Below, piece after piece: positions 46,069 to 57,167 of a DNA stretch of 64,000 nt. The stretch spans positions 3,038,001 to 3,102,000 of the forward strand of contig NC_089391.1 in assembly GCF_003171515.1 (NCBI RefSeq), written 5' to 3'. The DNA is from Pyrenophora tritici-repentis (taxonomy: Eukaryota; Ascomycota; Dothideomycetes; Pleosporales; Pleosporaceae). Position 1 is the first letter of the stretch, and each line of letters starts with the position of its first letter. The position numbers were made by a program, and so were the translations under genes. The notes beneath the pieces are model-generated. The model was given only the letters and a program-made list of their open reading frames with translations. It ran no database searches and was not told the origin of the DNA.

Positions 46069-46682
46069 ATGTCCACTGCTCCACCCCCACCACCCCAGTG
46101 GGTCATCGACCTCAACTCTACGCCCGCCTCGAAACCCAAGAGCGCTACCCTCCCAGACCCTCCAGGCTACACAGCGGCATTGACCAAGAAGGAGCGATCG
46201 CAAGCATCAAAGACCCAGAGAGTGCCGCCAACCCCGGAAGAGATGGATACTCTCAAGATGAAGAAAGCTTGGGAAGTCGCTATCGCCCCAGCAAAGCAGC
46301 TGCCCATGAACGCCTTCGGTGCGTCCCCGCCTCCAGACAGGAAGTCGCGACCCAGCCCATGACTAATTGAAATATAGGCATGTACATGACTGGCAACACA
46401 CTTCAGATCTTCTCCGTCTTCATGGTCTTCACCCTCTTCAAGACACCCGTCCTCGCTGTACTAGGCCTTCAACGCACATTCGCTCCTTATGAGACACCTG
46501 GTACCTCAGGCCGAATGATTGGTGTCAAGCTTGTCTACATTGCATGCAATCTACTCATGCTGGCACTGGGTATCTGGAAGGTCAATGCAATGGGACTACT
46601 GCCGACAACGAGATCAGATTGGCTGGCATGGGAGAGTGAGAGAGATTGGTCAGAAAGAGCAGTGCCAAAAGAGTGGTTGTGA
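46069..46682 (+). CDS. EMC4: ER membrane protein complex subunit 4
   Basis: Spliced model: join(46069..46318,46378..46682), 184 residues, the usual size. A Pro-rich N-terminus (MSTAPPPPPQWVIDLNSTPA) leads to DPPGYTAALTKKERSQASKT and MKKAWEVAIAPAKQLPMNAF. The second exon continues GMYMTGNTLQIFSVFMVFTL, a very characteristic EMC4 segment, then GVKLVYIACNLLMLALGIWK and LPTTRSDWLAWE. Two or three hydrophobic helices are present. EMC inserts and stabilises multi-pass and tail-anchored proteins in the ER membrane. The start at 46069 has the best fit to the family N-terminus; an upstream in-frame ATG at 45973 would add a basic extension that I think is leader. Confidence 0.92.
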
Positions 46683-46890
46683 ATGTTTCATTGGAGATGG
46701 AGGTCTGTAATCATTACATACAGGAAAATGCCTCTAGCAATGCCCCATTCGCTTGAAATCGACTTTTTCCAAATCCTGATGCACCCACGGTCCCCATGTA
46801 GATCAAGCCAGACTATTTCCGTTCCCCCTTAATCAGTTCCAGTCTGTTTCCATCTCCCTGGTGCTTTTGCCTACCGCACCGCATACTCGC

Positions 46891-47853
46891 CTAATAGTAG
46901 CCCAAGAAACGGCTGCCCTCGCGATCCTCGTAATTGAAATTCTCGTTGCCAGTGAGCGAATTAGCCGTGTACGTATCGCACTGACTCAGGCGATCGTTGA
47001 TGACCTTGTAGGGCATGCCCCTGATACCAGCTAGGTAGCCCCAGTCAACATCCACCTCATCATCTTCCATAAAAGCCGGGTAGTTCTGGAAGAACCTGTC
47101 CAAGCCATGCTCATGAATGTACTCCACAAGAACAGGATTGTCCAGGACATACTCATGAATGCCCTCGGCAGACGCCTCTCCCATCGGCACGACCTGGTAT
47201 CCCCGAACCTCAGCCTCAGGAGATTCTCGAACGTCGTTAATGGGTGCAGCCGGGTGGCTCCAGAAAGCTGGGTCGAGCTCCCGCATGTCCTCCATGGCGG
47301 AGGTGATGCCATTTCCAGGAACAGCGACTTCCTCAGCTTCCCCAGCTCCTGCGTACGCCATGGGCACAGTCGGATAGTCATACTCAGCGACAGCCTCGGC
47401 GGGAAAGTATGACGCCTGCGGTTCGGTCCAGCGGTTGAAGACGGTGGCAATCGTCTCTCTCAAGTCCTCCATCAGCTCGTCTATCGCAGAGTTGATGTCA
47501 AAGTCATAATTAGAGACACCCTGAACACCCTCGGTAAGCACGATTGAAATTTTCAATCTAGTGACAGCCTCGGCGGGGAAGTATAACGGTCGAGGTCGGG
47601 CCAAGTGGTTGGCGTTGGTGGTGGCCGACTCCGCTATCTCCAGCTCCTCGTCCAAGTCTGCGCGTTGATCGTGCACCGATGATGTAGACTCCATGTCGCT
47701 GGGTAGGCTATCAAGCCAAGCACCGATGACGAGGTTGAGTGTGAATTCTTTCTTCTTGTTAGTAAAATTGATGACTATGATTCGATTGGTCTGCATACCG
47801 GCGTTACCTGCTACATCCATGACGGTTGGAGGAAGGTGCGAGATCGAACTCAT
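46891..47853 (-). CDS. Acidic uncharacterised protein with a repeated YFPAEAV motif
   Basis: A single frame of 320 residues, markedly acidic. It starts MSSISHLPPTVMDVAGNAGM and has no signal peptide or membrane helix. Two segments share a motif: RPRPLYFPAEAVTRLK and EPQASYFPAEAVAEYD, about 60 residues apart, suggesting an internal duplication. Later parts are helical and acidic (VLDNPVLVEYIHEHGLDRFF, FMEDDEVDVDWGYL). I do not recognise a family. Its length, ordinary codon usage and lack of stops favour a real gene, but no splice or homology evidence supports it. Upstream (47890-48260) is made of diverged repeats, so it may belong to an accessory, fast-changing locus. Confidence 0.6.
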   Translation of the reverse strand: MSSISHLPPTVMDVAGNAGMQTNRIIVINFTNKKKEFTLNLVIGAWLDSLPSDMESTSSVHDQRADLDEELEIAESATTNANHLARPRPLYFPAEAVTRLKISIVLTEGVQGVSNYDFDINSAIDELMEDLRETIATVFNRWTEPQASYFPAEAVAEYDYPTVPMAYAGAGEAEEVAVPGNGITSAMEDMRELDPAFWSHPAAPINDVRESPEAEVRGYQVVPMGEASAEGIHEYVLDNPVLVEYIHEHGLDRFFQNYPAFMEDDEVDVDWGYLAGIRGMPYKVINDRLSQCDTYTANSLTGNENFNYEDREGSRFLGYY

Positions 47854-49209
47854 GGCGATAAATTGGGCAGAGTTGAATCTGTGCTTCAGTTAGTAGTGAA
47901 GTAACAGTGATGGTTGAGTTCAAGATGATGAAGAACCGACAGTGTAGAGAAAGGTTTATGTTGAGGTTCAAATCGTTGTAGCCGTGGGCTGGTAGAGAGG
48001 AGAGAGAATGAGTGATGGCGTCAAAGGACAGTTGAGGTGCAGCCTTCAATTCTGTAGTTCGGGTGTCAAGGCGGCCCAATTGAAGAATTGAGGGAAGGTT
48101 GAAGCTGAGGTAGCAGTGAGTTGGCAGGGAAGAGAAGGTTAGGCTGTGGTCAAAGTCAAGATTCAGATTGACATAGTAGTGAACTAACAAAGAAGAGAGT
48201 AGAGTAGTGGTGGAGTCAAAATTTGGTGGAAGTGCAGCCTTATGATCTGCGCTGTCGGTGTCGAAGCGGTCGGTGGCAGAGCCTGACCCCGTGGGTCTAG
48301 GCCAGAGAGCGTTTGTATTGCGGGCGGGATTTCGTCAGCTGCGGTCGTATCAGGGGCACCTGGGCTGCGTCTGCAAAGTTTTGCGGGGCAATACCGCCTT
48401 TTACAAACGTCTTTTGCGATAGAATGTGAGTCTTGGCCACACTGCTTTGCGTTTGTACTGCCAAAAGAAGGATGTTTCGCCGTATTAGGCAATCGATGCT
48501 TTGGCGGGTGCTGCTGCAGCTGGCGGAGGATGACAGATCAGAATATCGAGTGTTTGCGAATACTGTAAATGTTAAGGGTGTGCTTGGCGGCGCGGACGAT
48601 GCGAGGTGTGTGGAGATGGCTAAGTGACTTGGTGGGCATGCGCTAGCATCTCTGAATAGCAGCTCTAGAGCCGATGTCCATACCAACGTAAAATGTAAGG
48701 TGTCAATGGATACCGCTACTTAGGAAGACCGTAATTGACGTGTGAAGCTCCAAAATGGGGTTGAGCCACTATAGCACGGGTCTACTATTTGAATCAACCG
48801 AAATCCGTAAATTTTATAGCTATGGAACTACATGTATGCTTTCATACAGTGCACAGAACAGCCATAGTACTCATAGAATATCAAAACTACCAGAAAATAC
48901 CAAATAATATAGTCGTTGAACTACACATAGGCGGTATCAGGCAGACAACTTACCTTTGCCAAATCTATGGCATGCTGAACAGCCTCCAAATCTCTGGCTA
49001 TACTATGGAATCTCAGGATGAAGGCCAATTGAATCTCTCATTCTATCAGAGCTACCATCCGCAAGTGAGAGAGGCCTACCCCGCTAGATAGAGCAGACTT
49101 ATAAGGCATAAGTTCTCTTCTCTTGGCTTTTAGTAACAAAACCTCTTTATTGCTACGTAGATAGCACAACACGACTTATATCCATTCTACCACCGCAACT
49201 ACCACCACT
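47854..49209. other. Gene-poor stretch with weak repeats
   Basis: Two segments around 48038 and 48230 share a GTGCAGCCTT...TCGGTGTC/TCGGGTGTC-GGCGG pattern, and TAGTAGTGAA-type words recur near 47891 and 48175, suggesting an old diverged tandem duplication. A TTATAAG at about 49099-49106 could be the TATA element of the following gene. A minus-strand open frame at 48297-48686 has no family signature. Confidence 0.45.
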
Positions 49210-49983
49210 ATGTCTAGCGATCCCCCAGCCGCAGTACGCGCACACCTTGCTCTCTTACTATCCGCCATCCAAGAGCCTACCACGGAAAAAATACTACTTC
49301 AACAACAGCCCTCCCCATCTCCTATCCGCGGTATTGCACTCGAGCAGTTCCTTCTTCGACACCCACCCACCGGAATCCCCGCTACCATTATCTACGCTAT
49401 TCTCTTCAAGGTCATGAACGCGCTGACGACTCTCCACAAGCACCACGTTGTGCACGGCAATGTCTGCGCTGAGAAAATCATCCTTGAAATGCCGGCCGTA
49501 GCCTCTCTATTCGATCAACGCGCGACCCACATGACCGTCCACCTCCTTCTCTCCCGCTTCTCTACAGTCACACCCGCCCCCGTCACAAACACACAGTCAG
49601 AGGACGATGTGAAGGGAGTACTCCATACAATCACCAATCTCGCCATAGAGAATGAGTATGTCGTCGAGAAGAAGAACAACAGGATTGACCACCACATGCC
49701 CCCCGTCTCTGCCAAACCGTCCGCGCTTCTTGCGGAGTTGGTCTGGGACTTGGAAAATATGAAAATACACCCAACTGGTCTCGAAAGCCTTAGGCAAAAG
49801 TGGTGGAAGCCTATGGCGCTGGTATTAATGGCGCCCAACGTTCAGGCTACACAGGAAGAGGTTGAAGAGATGCGCTCCAAGGCACCTGATGCGTTTACAG
49901 AGCTGCTTCCCGAATGGTGCATCGTTTTATGTGTGGTGTGTGAGGGGCCGAGACATCATGAGAGGTTTGGGAGCGCTATCTAG
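49210..49983 (+). CDS. Truncated kinase-like (pseudokinase-type) protein
   Basis: A single frame of 257 residues beginning MSSDPPAAVRAHLALLLSAI. The segment ATIIYAILFKVMNALTTLHK followed by HHVVHGNVCAEKIILEM resembles the helix E and catalytic loop of a protein kinase (HxDxxxxN), but the Asp of the HRD position is Asn and the usual Lys is Cys-Ala-Glu. The Gly-rich loop, VAIK Lys and DFG motif are not seen. The C-terminal half has no clear kinase features. I infer a degenerate kinase-fold protein or the remains of one. It converges with the phosphoesterase-like gene, with 103 bp between the stops. Confidence 0.55.
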   Translation: MSSDPPAAVRAHLALLLSAIQEPTTEKILLQQQPSPSPIRGIALEQFLLRHPPTGIPATIIYAILFKVMNALTTLHKHHVVHGNVCAEKIILEMPAVASLFDQRATHMTVHLLLSRFSTVTPAPVTNTQSEDDVKGVLHTITNLAIENEYVVEKKNNRIDHHMPPVSAKPSALLAELVWDLENMKIHPTGLESLRQKWWKPMALVLMAPNVQATQEEVEEMRSKAPDAFTELLPEWCIVLCVVCEGPRHHERFGSAI

Positions 49984-50086
49984 GGTTATCTGCGTCGGTT
50001 GGTTGATAGGTTGACTTGAGACCATGGCGGCGGGAGAGAACAATTGGACCTGTAAAGTATTATCCGGAGAAGGCGAATAAGAGGTC

Positions 50087-50986
50087 CTATACTCTGACTG
50101 TTCGTGTTACGTCAAAGAGACCGATCTTTTGCTTGTCTGACATGCCATCTTTCAGAAGCCCTGTCACTTCCTCGCTTTGTCTTCCGCGTTGGTTGCTGAT
50201 GACTGTGGTGTTCCCCTTCTTAAACTCACACGTTCGTCCTGTTGTACCGGATACCCACAGTTTGACGTTACTAAACTGATGTTGGGCTCCAAGCAAATTC
50301 GTTCCGTATGCCGACGCCCAAGGCGCATCCACCTGCCATGGATCGAGGCACTCGCGAATTTCCGGTGAAAAGGCAGTGACGACAACAATCTGACGTCCTT
50401 CCTTCATCGCAGTCGACACGGCCAAAGTACCTGCCGCCATGGGGTTCCTGACTTCATCGACAAGCCATAAGAGATCTCGCATGTGTTTCTCGTTGTGCTT
50501 ATTGACATCCCATTCCTGTATCCCGGTTTCCTCGTCAAACTCTGGTATCTTCTTGACCACTGTGGGGATATCTGAATCAGGGATCTTACTCCACAGTGTG
50601 CATCCCAGCAGTGTTACATTTGTACCGGGCACATCTGTTCTTGATTCATACAGCACTTCCAATCTTCCCTTTGTTCCTGGGTCTTTCTCCATCCTTTGTG
50701 CCAACTGTAATCCTTCTATCCATGTTATGCCGTGAAACTCTAGTGCACCGAGCACAAGATACACCTTTTCGTGGAGATTACAACGCCGGATGAGGAAAGA
50801 GAGGTATTCATCGTAATCTGCCAGTCGTCCAATGTTTCCGGCCAGTATGAGAAATGGCGCTACCACAGGGATGTGGAAGGAAAGGTATTGTGATTCGTGG
50901 TCGAGATGGAGGTCTGACAGGACTTGAAAGGCCGTTTTCGGGCCGGAGAATAGGCTAGACAGACGGCGGAATTTAGATGGCGACAT
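50087..50986 (-). CDS. Calcineurin-like phosphoesterase homologue lacking most metal ligands (predicted inactive)
   Basis: A single frame of 299 residues. The overall pattern is that of the fungal calcineurin-like metallophosphoesterase family: FQVLSDLHLDHESQYLSF, APFLILAGNIGRLADYDEYL, KVYLVLGALEFHGITW, VTLLGCTLWS, IVVVTAFSPEIRECLDP, and KLWVSGTTGRTCEFKKGNTT followed by SNQRG. Compared with the family consensus, D25 and H27 are kept, but GD is GN (residue 51), GNHE is GALE (81-82), the TH of the HAP motif is TA (205), and GHTH is GTTG (248, 250). Six of eight metal-binding positions are therefore changed while the frame is open and the scaffold is intact. It probably does not hydrolyse phosphoesters and may bind a ligand or partner. 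Confidence 0.82.
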   Translation of the reverse strand: MSPSKFRRLSSLFSGPKTAFQVLSDLHLDHESQYLSFHIPVVAPFLILAGNIGRLADYDEYLSFLIRRCNLHEKVYLVLGALEFHGITWIEGLQLAQRMEKDPGTKGRLEVLYESRTDVPGTNVTLLGCTLWSKIPDSDIPTVVKKIPEFDEETGIQEWDVNKHNEKHMRDLLWLVDEVRNPMAAGTLAVSTAMKEGRQIVVVTAFSPEIRECLDPWQVDAPWASAYGTNLLGAQHQFSNVKLWVSGTTGRTCEFKKGNTTVISNQRGRQSEEVTGLLKDGMSDKQKIGLFDVTRTVRV

Positions 50987-53364
50987 TGTCGGAGTGTGAT
51001 CGGTTTGTTGTTTCCAGAAAGTTTATTTTGCGCTGACTTTGCGATGTCGCGCTTGAAAGCGGGGTGGTTGATGGCGTAATGCGTGCTGGGTATAGCTGAG
51101 ATAAAGGTTCAGACCAGGGTATCAAGAATGCAAGACAGCAAGAGACAAAACAATCAGTATGAGCATTGAAGAAAATCAAAACTGCAGGTAGGGAGAGATA
51201 ACAGTCATATTATGGACGTCAGCGCGCTCCGCTGAGGCTGAAGGAACCATAACTATTCCAAAACTATTCCATGCACTGCGGAATCACCATCAGCCGCAGC
51301 GTTTTCGTTGCATCACCCTTGACGCCATTGCTGGATCTCACCGCATCAATCATGTGCGCGATTACGACATTAGAAATTGCGTGTCGCTGCAAGTAGGCGT
51401 AAGCTTTTGCGCGGCGGTGCTTGTGAAGGAGCTGGGGGATGGTGGTGGCTGTGGTGTAGTTGCGGTGGACAGAATTAGACGCTGGCTAAACTGCTTTCGG
51501 GCGGTGGGTATTCTCTGCCCCACCTTCATCATTCCTCCCCAGGGTAGGCGCTACCGCTTCGGCATCAACGACATATACTTCACCGCCAGTATCGTCAGTT
51601 GTAGCTATGCTGTTTTGAGGAAATGATTCCTCTTATTCCTGCACTCGCTGCGCAATCCAGAACAGCAGAGTCAAAGTTAAGCGTACCCTCTTCAGCACTT
51701 AGCCTGTACGTCCGTCCTTTGACCGTCCTAAGGACAACCTACACGATAACCCTCTTGTCGCTTACTTGATTCCCGGTACTTTCAGCCTGTACATGCGAGT
51801 GCCAAATAAATAGGAAATTATAGGATTACCGCCTTAATAAGAAAACTCAATCTGTGCGAACATCCTGTGCTGTCGTGACGAGGAATCATGAGAGCAGTAT
51901 GACCATCAGGTGAGCATGACACTATTTGAGGCACAACGAAATAGATTGAGACATCTTCAGACAGCTGATTCAATATTTTGCCTCCGAAGATGCCGATACA
52001 CCGATGCCATGCGGGAGCCTGAGCTGACTGTACCTGACCCTCCCTGGAAGGATCCGCCAAACTGGACCATCGGCTCGGAATCCCATCTTCGCCTGAAGCA
52101 CTGATATCATGTAATCGTACACCCCGCTCGCAAGTCCAAAGTTACATCATCAAGCAAGCAGGTCGCATGAATGGGAGGGACGACTGAACAAGACACAAAT
52201 CAGCAGCCAGATCCCACCTAGAGGAAGCCACGAGCAGCTTTAGTGCCATTGGATATACAATGAAGATCTTCAGGGCTGTATAACTTCGAGTGCACACTAT
52301 GAGGAAGTTGTTGAGTGCTGTATGTTATCCGGCTAAATGTACATATCCTCACAGCCCCTGCTTGCGGCTGACCCGCACGTCGCAAGAATCTTCACGATGC
52401 AAGCCCGCTCCCAAAATACCAGAAGCAATCTCACAAAGCTATCGATTATAATTCCAAGATTCCAGAGAAACAATCGGAAACCAGTACCAGGATTGCGGAT
52501 GCTCTGGATCAAGATGGTTCGGCGATCTTCATTTATCTGATCTCACCATGAACCTGGAGAGCCAACAAACTATGTCTGACCTATGAACGGGACGATATTG
52601 CAACCGTGTATCCCTGAAACCTTGTACCTGGAACCAATCTTCCAGAATGTCTAAGAATAGTGCGCAACCCACGCACCGGCTAGATGTTCCTAGTGCATTG
52701 CATGTACCGTACATCGGGTTTTCTCTTTGAGTCAGCCTGCTAGTATCAGGAGATTATCGCATCAAGGTACTTGTAGGGATCACAAGAGAAGTCATTCCTA
52801 GGAATATCTCATTACCAAGCAGCTCGATTCTAGCGCCCGAAGCATTTGTTCAAGATGGCGCATCTAAAAATCAAGGGATTACAGGTACTCGGCTTACCAC
52901 ACTCCCCCACATTGCATCTGGCTATATCCTACGAATATCTTACAACATCAAATATCGAGCTGCATGTGCAATATATGCTCGTATTGCAGCGATATCTCGC
53001 ACCGAACTCTTCCTCACGTACTCGCCAAACAACTGACAAGCATACATCACTCATAACTCCGCTTGGGTTGTCCAATAATTAATTAAGGCTCTGACATGAC
53101 CGTTTGGTTGCTAGCTCTTATCAGTCTCAGCGTGGCGCTCTTCGATCGATACAATATCCGATATCAGTCAACCGAGGCGTGGCCAGAACTGTAGATCTGC
53201 GCTGAAAATCCTATCGGATACTACTGTCAAGTATATACAGGGAATGGGATCTTCGTATTCATCTAAACTACGGCTCTGGCAAAGAGGACGGCTGGTTGTG
53301 CCAACATACCAATCTATCGTATCCGATGGATGTTCTAGTCTGCAAAATGCAGAGAAGGTAGATG
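50987..53364. other. Gene-poor stretch, no gene seen
   Basis: 2.4 kb upstream of both the phosphoesterase-like gene and the peroxidase gene. Short open frames only. The section from about 51,800 is richer in A and T, with many stops in all frames. Confidence 0.45.
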
Positions 53365-53370
53365 TATAAA
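53365..53370 (+). promoter_or_regulatory. TATA box of the peroxidase gene
   Basis: TATAAA, 68 bp upstream of the ATG at 53438, at a plausible distance for a short-leader fungal gene. Confidence 0.6.
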
Positions 53371-53437
53371 GCAGTGGATTCTGACTGTTTTCATATCTCA
53401 TCTTTACTTTACACTTGTATCATTATCTTTGAAGAAG

Positions 53438-54709
53438 ATGAGGTTTCTGTCTTACTTGAGTCAAGCCCTCTTGGCATGCATCCCCCTCACTGAAGCCCAC
53501 CCAGGCATGGGCGACACAATGAACGAGATGCGCTATCTAGCCGCTCGTGAGAAGCGTCAGGCCGCCAAAGAGCTCATCGGGGACCTCAAGACCCTCGCAG
53601 ACTCCAAGCTTACAGCCATTGGCAAAGACATCAAAGCCATCATTCTTGACCAGAAGTCTGCCGAGTCATCTACCATTGATGGTTCGATTCCCGCCGGCAA
53701 CATCGGAAGTGCAGCCTGCAAAGCGGACATGTGCTGTCACTGGAAATGGCTGGCATACGAAATGACTGCGAAGTTCAACGGGACCTCCGGCCGCTGCAGC
53801 AAGTTCGCACGCCAAGCCGTACGTCTAGGATTCCACGATGCAGCCGTGTGGTCCAAGAGCGCCAGTTACGGCGGTGCAGATGGCAGTATCCTCCTCAGCG
53901 ATGAGATGTCCCGAACAGACAACAATGGGCTCGCCGATATTGCTGATCAGACAAAGAAATGGTACACCAAGTACAACCAATATGGCATGAGCATGGCCGA
54001 CATCATCCAATTTGGCGCCAACGTCGCAACCGTCGTATGCCCCCTTGGCCCTCGCATCCGCACCTTCGTCGGCCGCAAAGACAATAGTAAAGCCGGGCCT
54101 ACTGGCTTGCTGCCCGGCGAAAAGGACTCCGCCGACAAGCTGATCAAGCTCTTTTCCGACAAGACAATCGATGCACACGACCTCGTCGCTCTGGTTGGCG
54201 CACACACGACATCCCAGCAGCATTTTGTCAATACCGCGCGCTCAGGCGACCCCCAAGACTCTACTCCAGGAATCTGGGATATGGCATTCTATCCCCAGAT
54301 AACAGGAAACCCACCAGTTCGCGTCATCAAGTTCCAGAGCGACATCAATTTGAGCAAGGACTCGAGGACTAGTCCTTCGTGGACGCAGTTTAGTGATCGC
54401 AATACGGCGCAGGGTCGTTGGAACGTGGTATGTCTCGATCAACGTCCCTCATTTGTCTGCGATGCGATGGAATTCACAGCTGACTGAACATCACAGGACT
54501 ACGCCAAGGCATACACCCGTCTCTCAGTTCTCGGTGTCAACAACATCAATGATCTGAAAGAATGCACGAAGGTCCTACCTCCGGCGCGGCCGACCTTTGT
54601 CAGTGAAGACCAGGTGCTGCTGGACAGGTGGCTGAATGGCGAGTTCGATCAGTTGAACGACTTGGTGGACAACGCTATTCAGTTGACGGGTGTCATATCG
54701 TCGACTTAG
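53438..54709 (+). CDS. Secreted class II-type fungal haem peroxidase
   Basis: Spliced model: join(53438..54427,54497..54709), 400 residues. A signal peptide (MRFLSYLSQALLACIPLTEA) is followed by a pro-like region with KR (residues 39-40). The haem pocket is complete by sequence: distal Arg129 and His133 in AVRLGFHDAAVWSK, the Ca-site-like GGADGSILLSDE, and proximal His256 in HDLVALVGAHTTSQQHF. Several Cys (CKADMCCHW, GRCSKF, VVCPLGP, KECTKV) fit the disulfide-rich class II fold of lignin/manganese/versatile peroxidase relatives. It would oxidise phenolic substrates with H2O2 outside the cell; whether it has a surface Trp or Mn site cannot be judged by eye. The second exon encodes DYAKAYTRLSVLGVNNINDL and the C-terminal tail. 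Confidence 0.88.
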
Positions 54710-55310
54710 GTCCATAGTGCGTCGTGGAAATGGATGCGAGATGCGTCGGAATACTAAGCTTTGTTACACGTGGTGCTGTTGTTGCCGTGGCAGTTTGTGG
54801 TGCACGATATGCCTCTTCCCTTTTGGGTTGCATGTTCAGTTTCAGGTTGCGGTGCGCAAAATGACTTGAGATGAGATGGATGGCGGGGTAATCTTTCCAA
54901 TCGTGAAATGAAAATGCGAGCATCGATTACTAGTGGGGGCGAGGCGGGGCGAGGCGAGGCTGTGTTGTGAGACTATATCCAAAACGCATTAGCGCCTCGC
55001 TAGAGAAAATGAAGGTGAAGGTGGCTTGGTTCTACGATGCTGTGTGATGGCGACTTGGCTATCTGGGGTGCTGTGTACGTCGCGTTCATGTCGCATCTGG
55101 TAGTCTCATCTATTCTGCTGTCAAATCTAGATCGCACGCAGAGAGACGGAATGGCCTGCTCGTGAGCGAAAGACAGTGCATGCTTGAGGAGACCTACTAT
55201 GCTGTGGAGACCAATACACCCCAATTATTCTTTCCCTCTACCACAACTGGAATGAGCCAGCTAGTTCCCTCCCATTTGTGACAAACCTAATCATCCTCAC
55301 TTTGCTGCTT
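54710..55310. other. Intergenic stretch, no gene seen
   Basis: Downstream of the peroxidase gene. A short GGGGCGAGGCG-type repeat lies at about 54935-54960. No coding signature. Confidence 0.5.
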
Positions 55311-55432
55311 CTAGTAAATATGCACATGCCCAATCCTATCCCTGCACTGCCCTAGACACCTCCATCCCCAAAGATGCATGCCCGGAAGCCAGCAGCACCA
55401 TCCCCCGCCTCCTTCTCGCCCGACTAACAGCC

Positions 55433-55708
55433 ATGCAAACCCACCTCGGGACTGCACACCTCCTAGCAGCCATCCTCGACTACCCTCCTGTCATGGATTG
55501 GCTAGCCATGACGTATACTCCCGGGCGCAACATCTCCGGACTCATGCAGATGCAGTACCAGCACATGAGCATGCCGCCTTGTGTCGTGTTCGACATGTTC
55601 GCGCAATTGGTGCAAGTGCAGGCGCATCTCAGTGCGCATAGGTTGTGCCATGCGGATTTGAATGAGGGCAGAAATGTTATGCTTATTGTGCGGGAGCGAG
55701 ATGCGTAG
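55433..55708 (+). CDS. Short kinase-like fragment or truncated kinase-fold protein
   Basis: From the ATG at 55433 the frame encodes 91 residues. It contains VVFDMFAQLVQVQAHLSAHR and then LCHADLNEGRNVMLIVRERD, which resembles helix E and the catalytic loop (H-x-D-x-x-x-x-N) of kinase-fold proteins, before a stop. The frame stays open upstream to at least 55280, passing through SKYAHAQSYPCTALDTSI, so an upstream exon may exist; CTTCTAG at 55308-55314 could be an acceptor. No DFG region or C-lobe follows. Either a truncated, decaying gene or a small kinase-derived protein. Confidence 0.4.
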   Translation: MQTHLGTAHLLAAILDYPPVMDWLAMTYTPGRNISGLMQMQYQHMSMPPCVVFDMFAQLVQVQAHLSAHRLCHADLNEGRNVMLIVRERDA

Positions 55709-57167
55709 CCTTGCATTAGACTAGTCGACTATAGCAGAATGCAAGTGTGTGACGAGAGGATAGCGATGGATCGCGAGGTTCGGTTCTTTAGAAGATGGTG
55801 CATCATGGGGATGAGGTAGATAGGCGTTGGCGACGAGAGGACTTTGATCCGGCGGAATTGAAGCGGGTGGGTCTGTTTTATGTGCTGGTTTGCCTGTACG
55901 TGGTAGCAAGGGGGAGGGGGAGGAAGATGATGCTAGAGATGCTTAGGAGAACTGCTGGTTGATCGCCGAATTTGGGAAAGATTAGGACGCTAGTGGAATT
56001 CGGGGGGGAATGGAAATTGAGGAGATTCTGGGGTGAGATGGGAATGTGAGGGAATATGATTCATTTGCGTCTTTAGGTATAACTTTGGCAACTTGCGCAA
56101 TGTGATATCGTACCATCTTTGCTTGCCTTGATACAATTGACATATTGAGCACAGCGACTCGAAGCTGCGTCGATACGGTAATCAGCTGCATGCGATGTAT
56201 GGAAGGCTCCGATGAGTAATGTGTGGCGAGCCCTTCCTACAGCCCTGTGAACCGATGTGCATCCAATTGCGTACTGGCGCACATCCTTCACTGTCGAGCC
56301 TCACCCTTGGCACCCTGATGCGCATCACCATGTAGAATACTTCCCGATGGTGTCGCATGTGCTCCGGCTTTGTGGTGTTACATGCAGCCCTGTCCTGATG
56401 TCTAAGCTGTGTCAGCTACTAACACAGCGCCGGTGATTTATGCTGCCAGTCTTCGCGTGGCGGGCGATCTGAGTTCCAGATTGACTCGAGCCTATGGTTT
56501 CGTACTCGGCGCTTACAACGTGTATGTATACAGGCTATTCTCAAGGAAGGTTGTGTCCCTCGAGGCCCCAGGGTTGCATAAAGAGCTTGACAGATGTGCG
56601 CAGTCGGTATAGTCTTCCCTTCTAATGCGCCTACCAAGTGGCATGTATCAACTGCGCTCGAAGGAGGATCTCAGTGGTCCAAACTCAAGTCGAGTCTAAG
56701 GGTGATTCTGGTATGCCTGTTAATGACGTAGGCTCATATGCGCTTCGAGTAGAACCTGAATTCATTGTCCCTGTCTCCAGGCTCACCCCCGAGGTCCTCC
56801 GCAACCCACTGCTCATGTCATAACCGTCCTCGATGCCCGTGGAAGCTGTAGGTATTGCATACTCGGGTCGCATGACTGCTTGCGCTGCGGTCGACTGCAT
56901 TGCTAATATCGCATCGTCCGCTGTCTGTCGCTGTCAGCTGTGATGCCATCTTTGAGCTCTGTTGCAGCGGCCATGTCTCTTTATCAATGCGCCGACACCA
57001 TATGGCATCCCTGAAAGCTGGGCATCGTTGCTGGTGCTCGTAGTATCCTTTGCGCATGTTGTAGGGGCAGGTAAAAGGCTTGCTGCAGACGCTAGTCATG
57101 TTGTCCGGGTGGGCTTTCTATCACCGTGTTGAGGTTTCGCAAACCACGCCACCAAGTGCCGGTGCCT
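55709..57167. other. Gene-poor stretch with possible minus-strand relic
   Basis: No intact gene. A minus-strand frame at 56818-57099 contains a CxxxxFxCPYNMRKGYYEHQQRC-like pattern suggestive of a broken zinc finger, but it is too short and unsupported to call. Confidence 0.35.
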
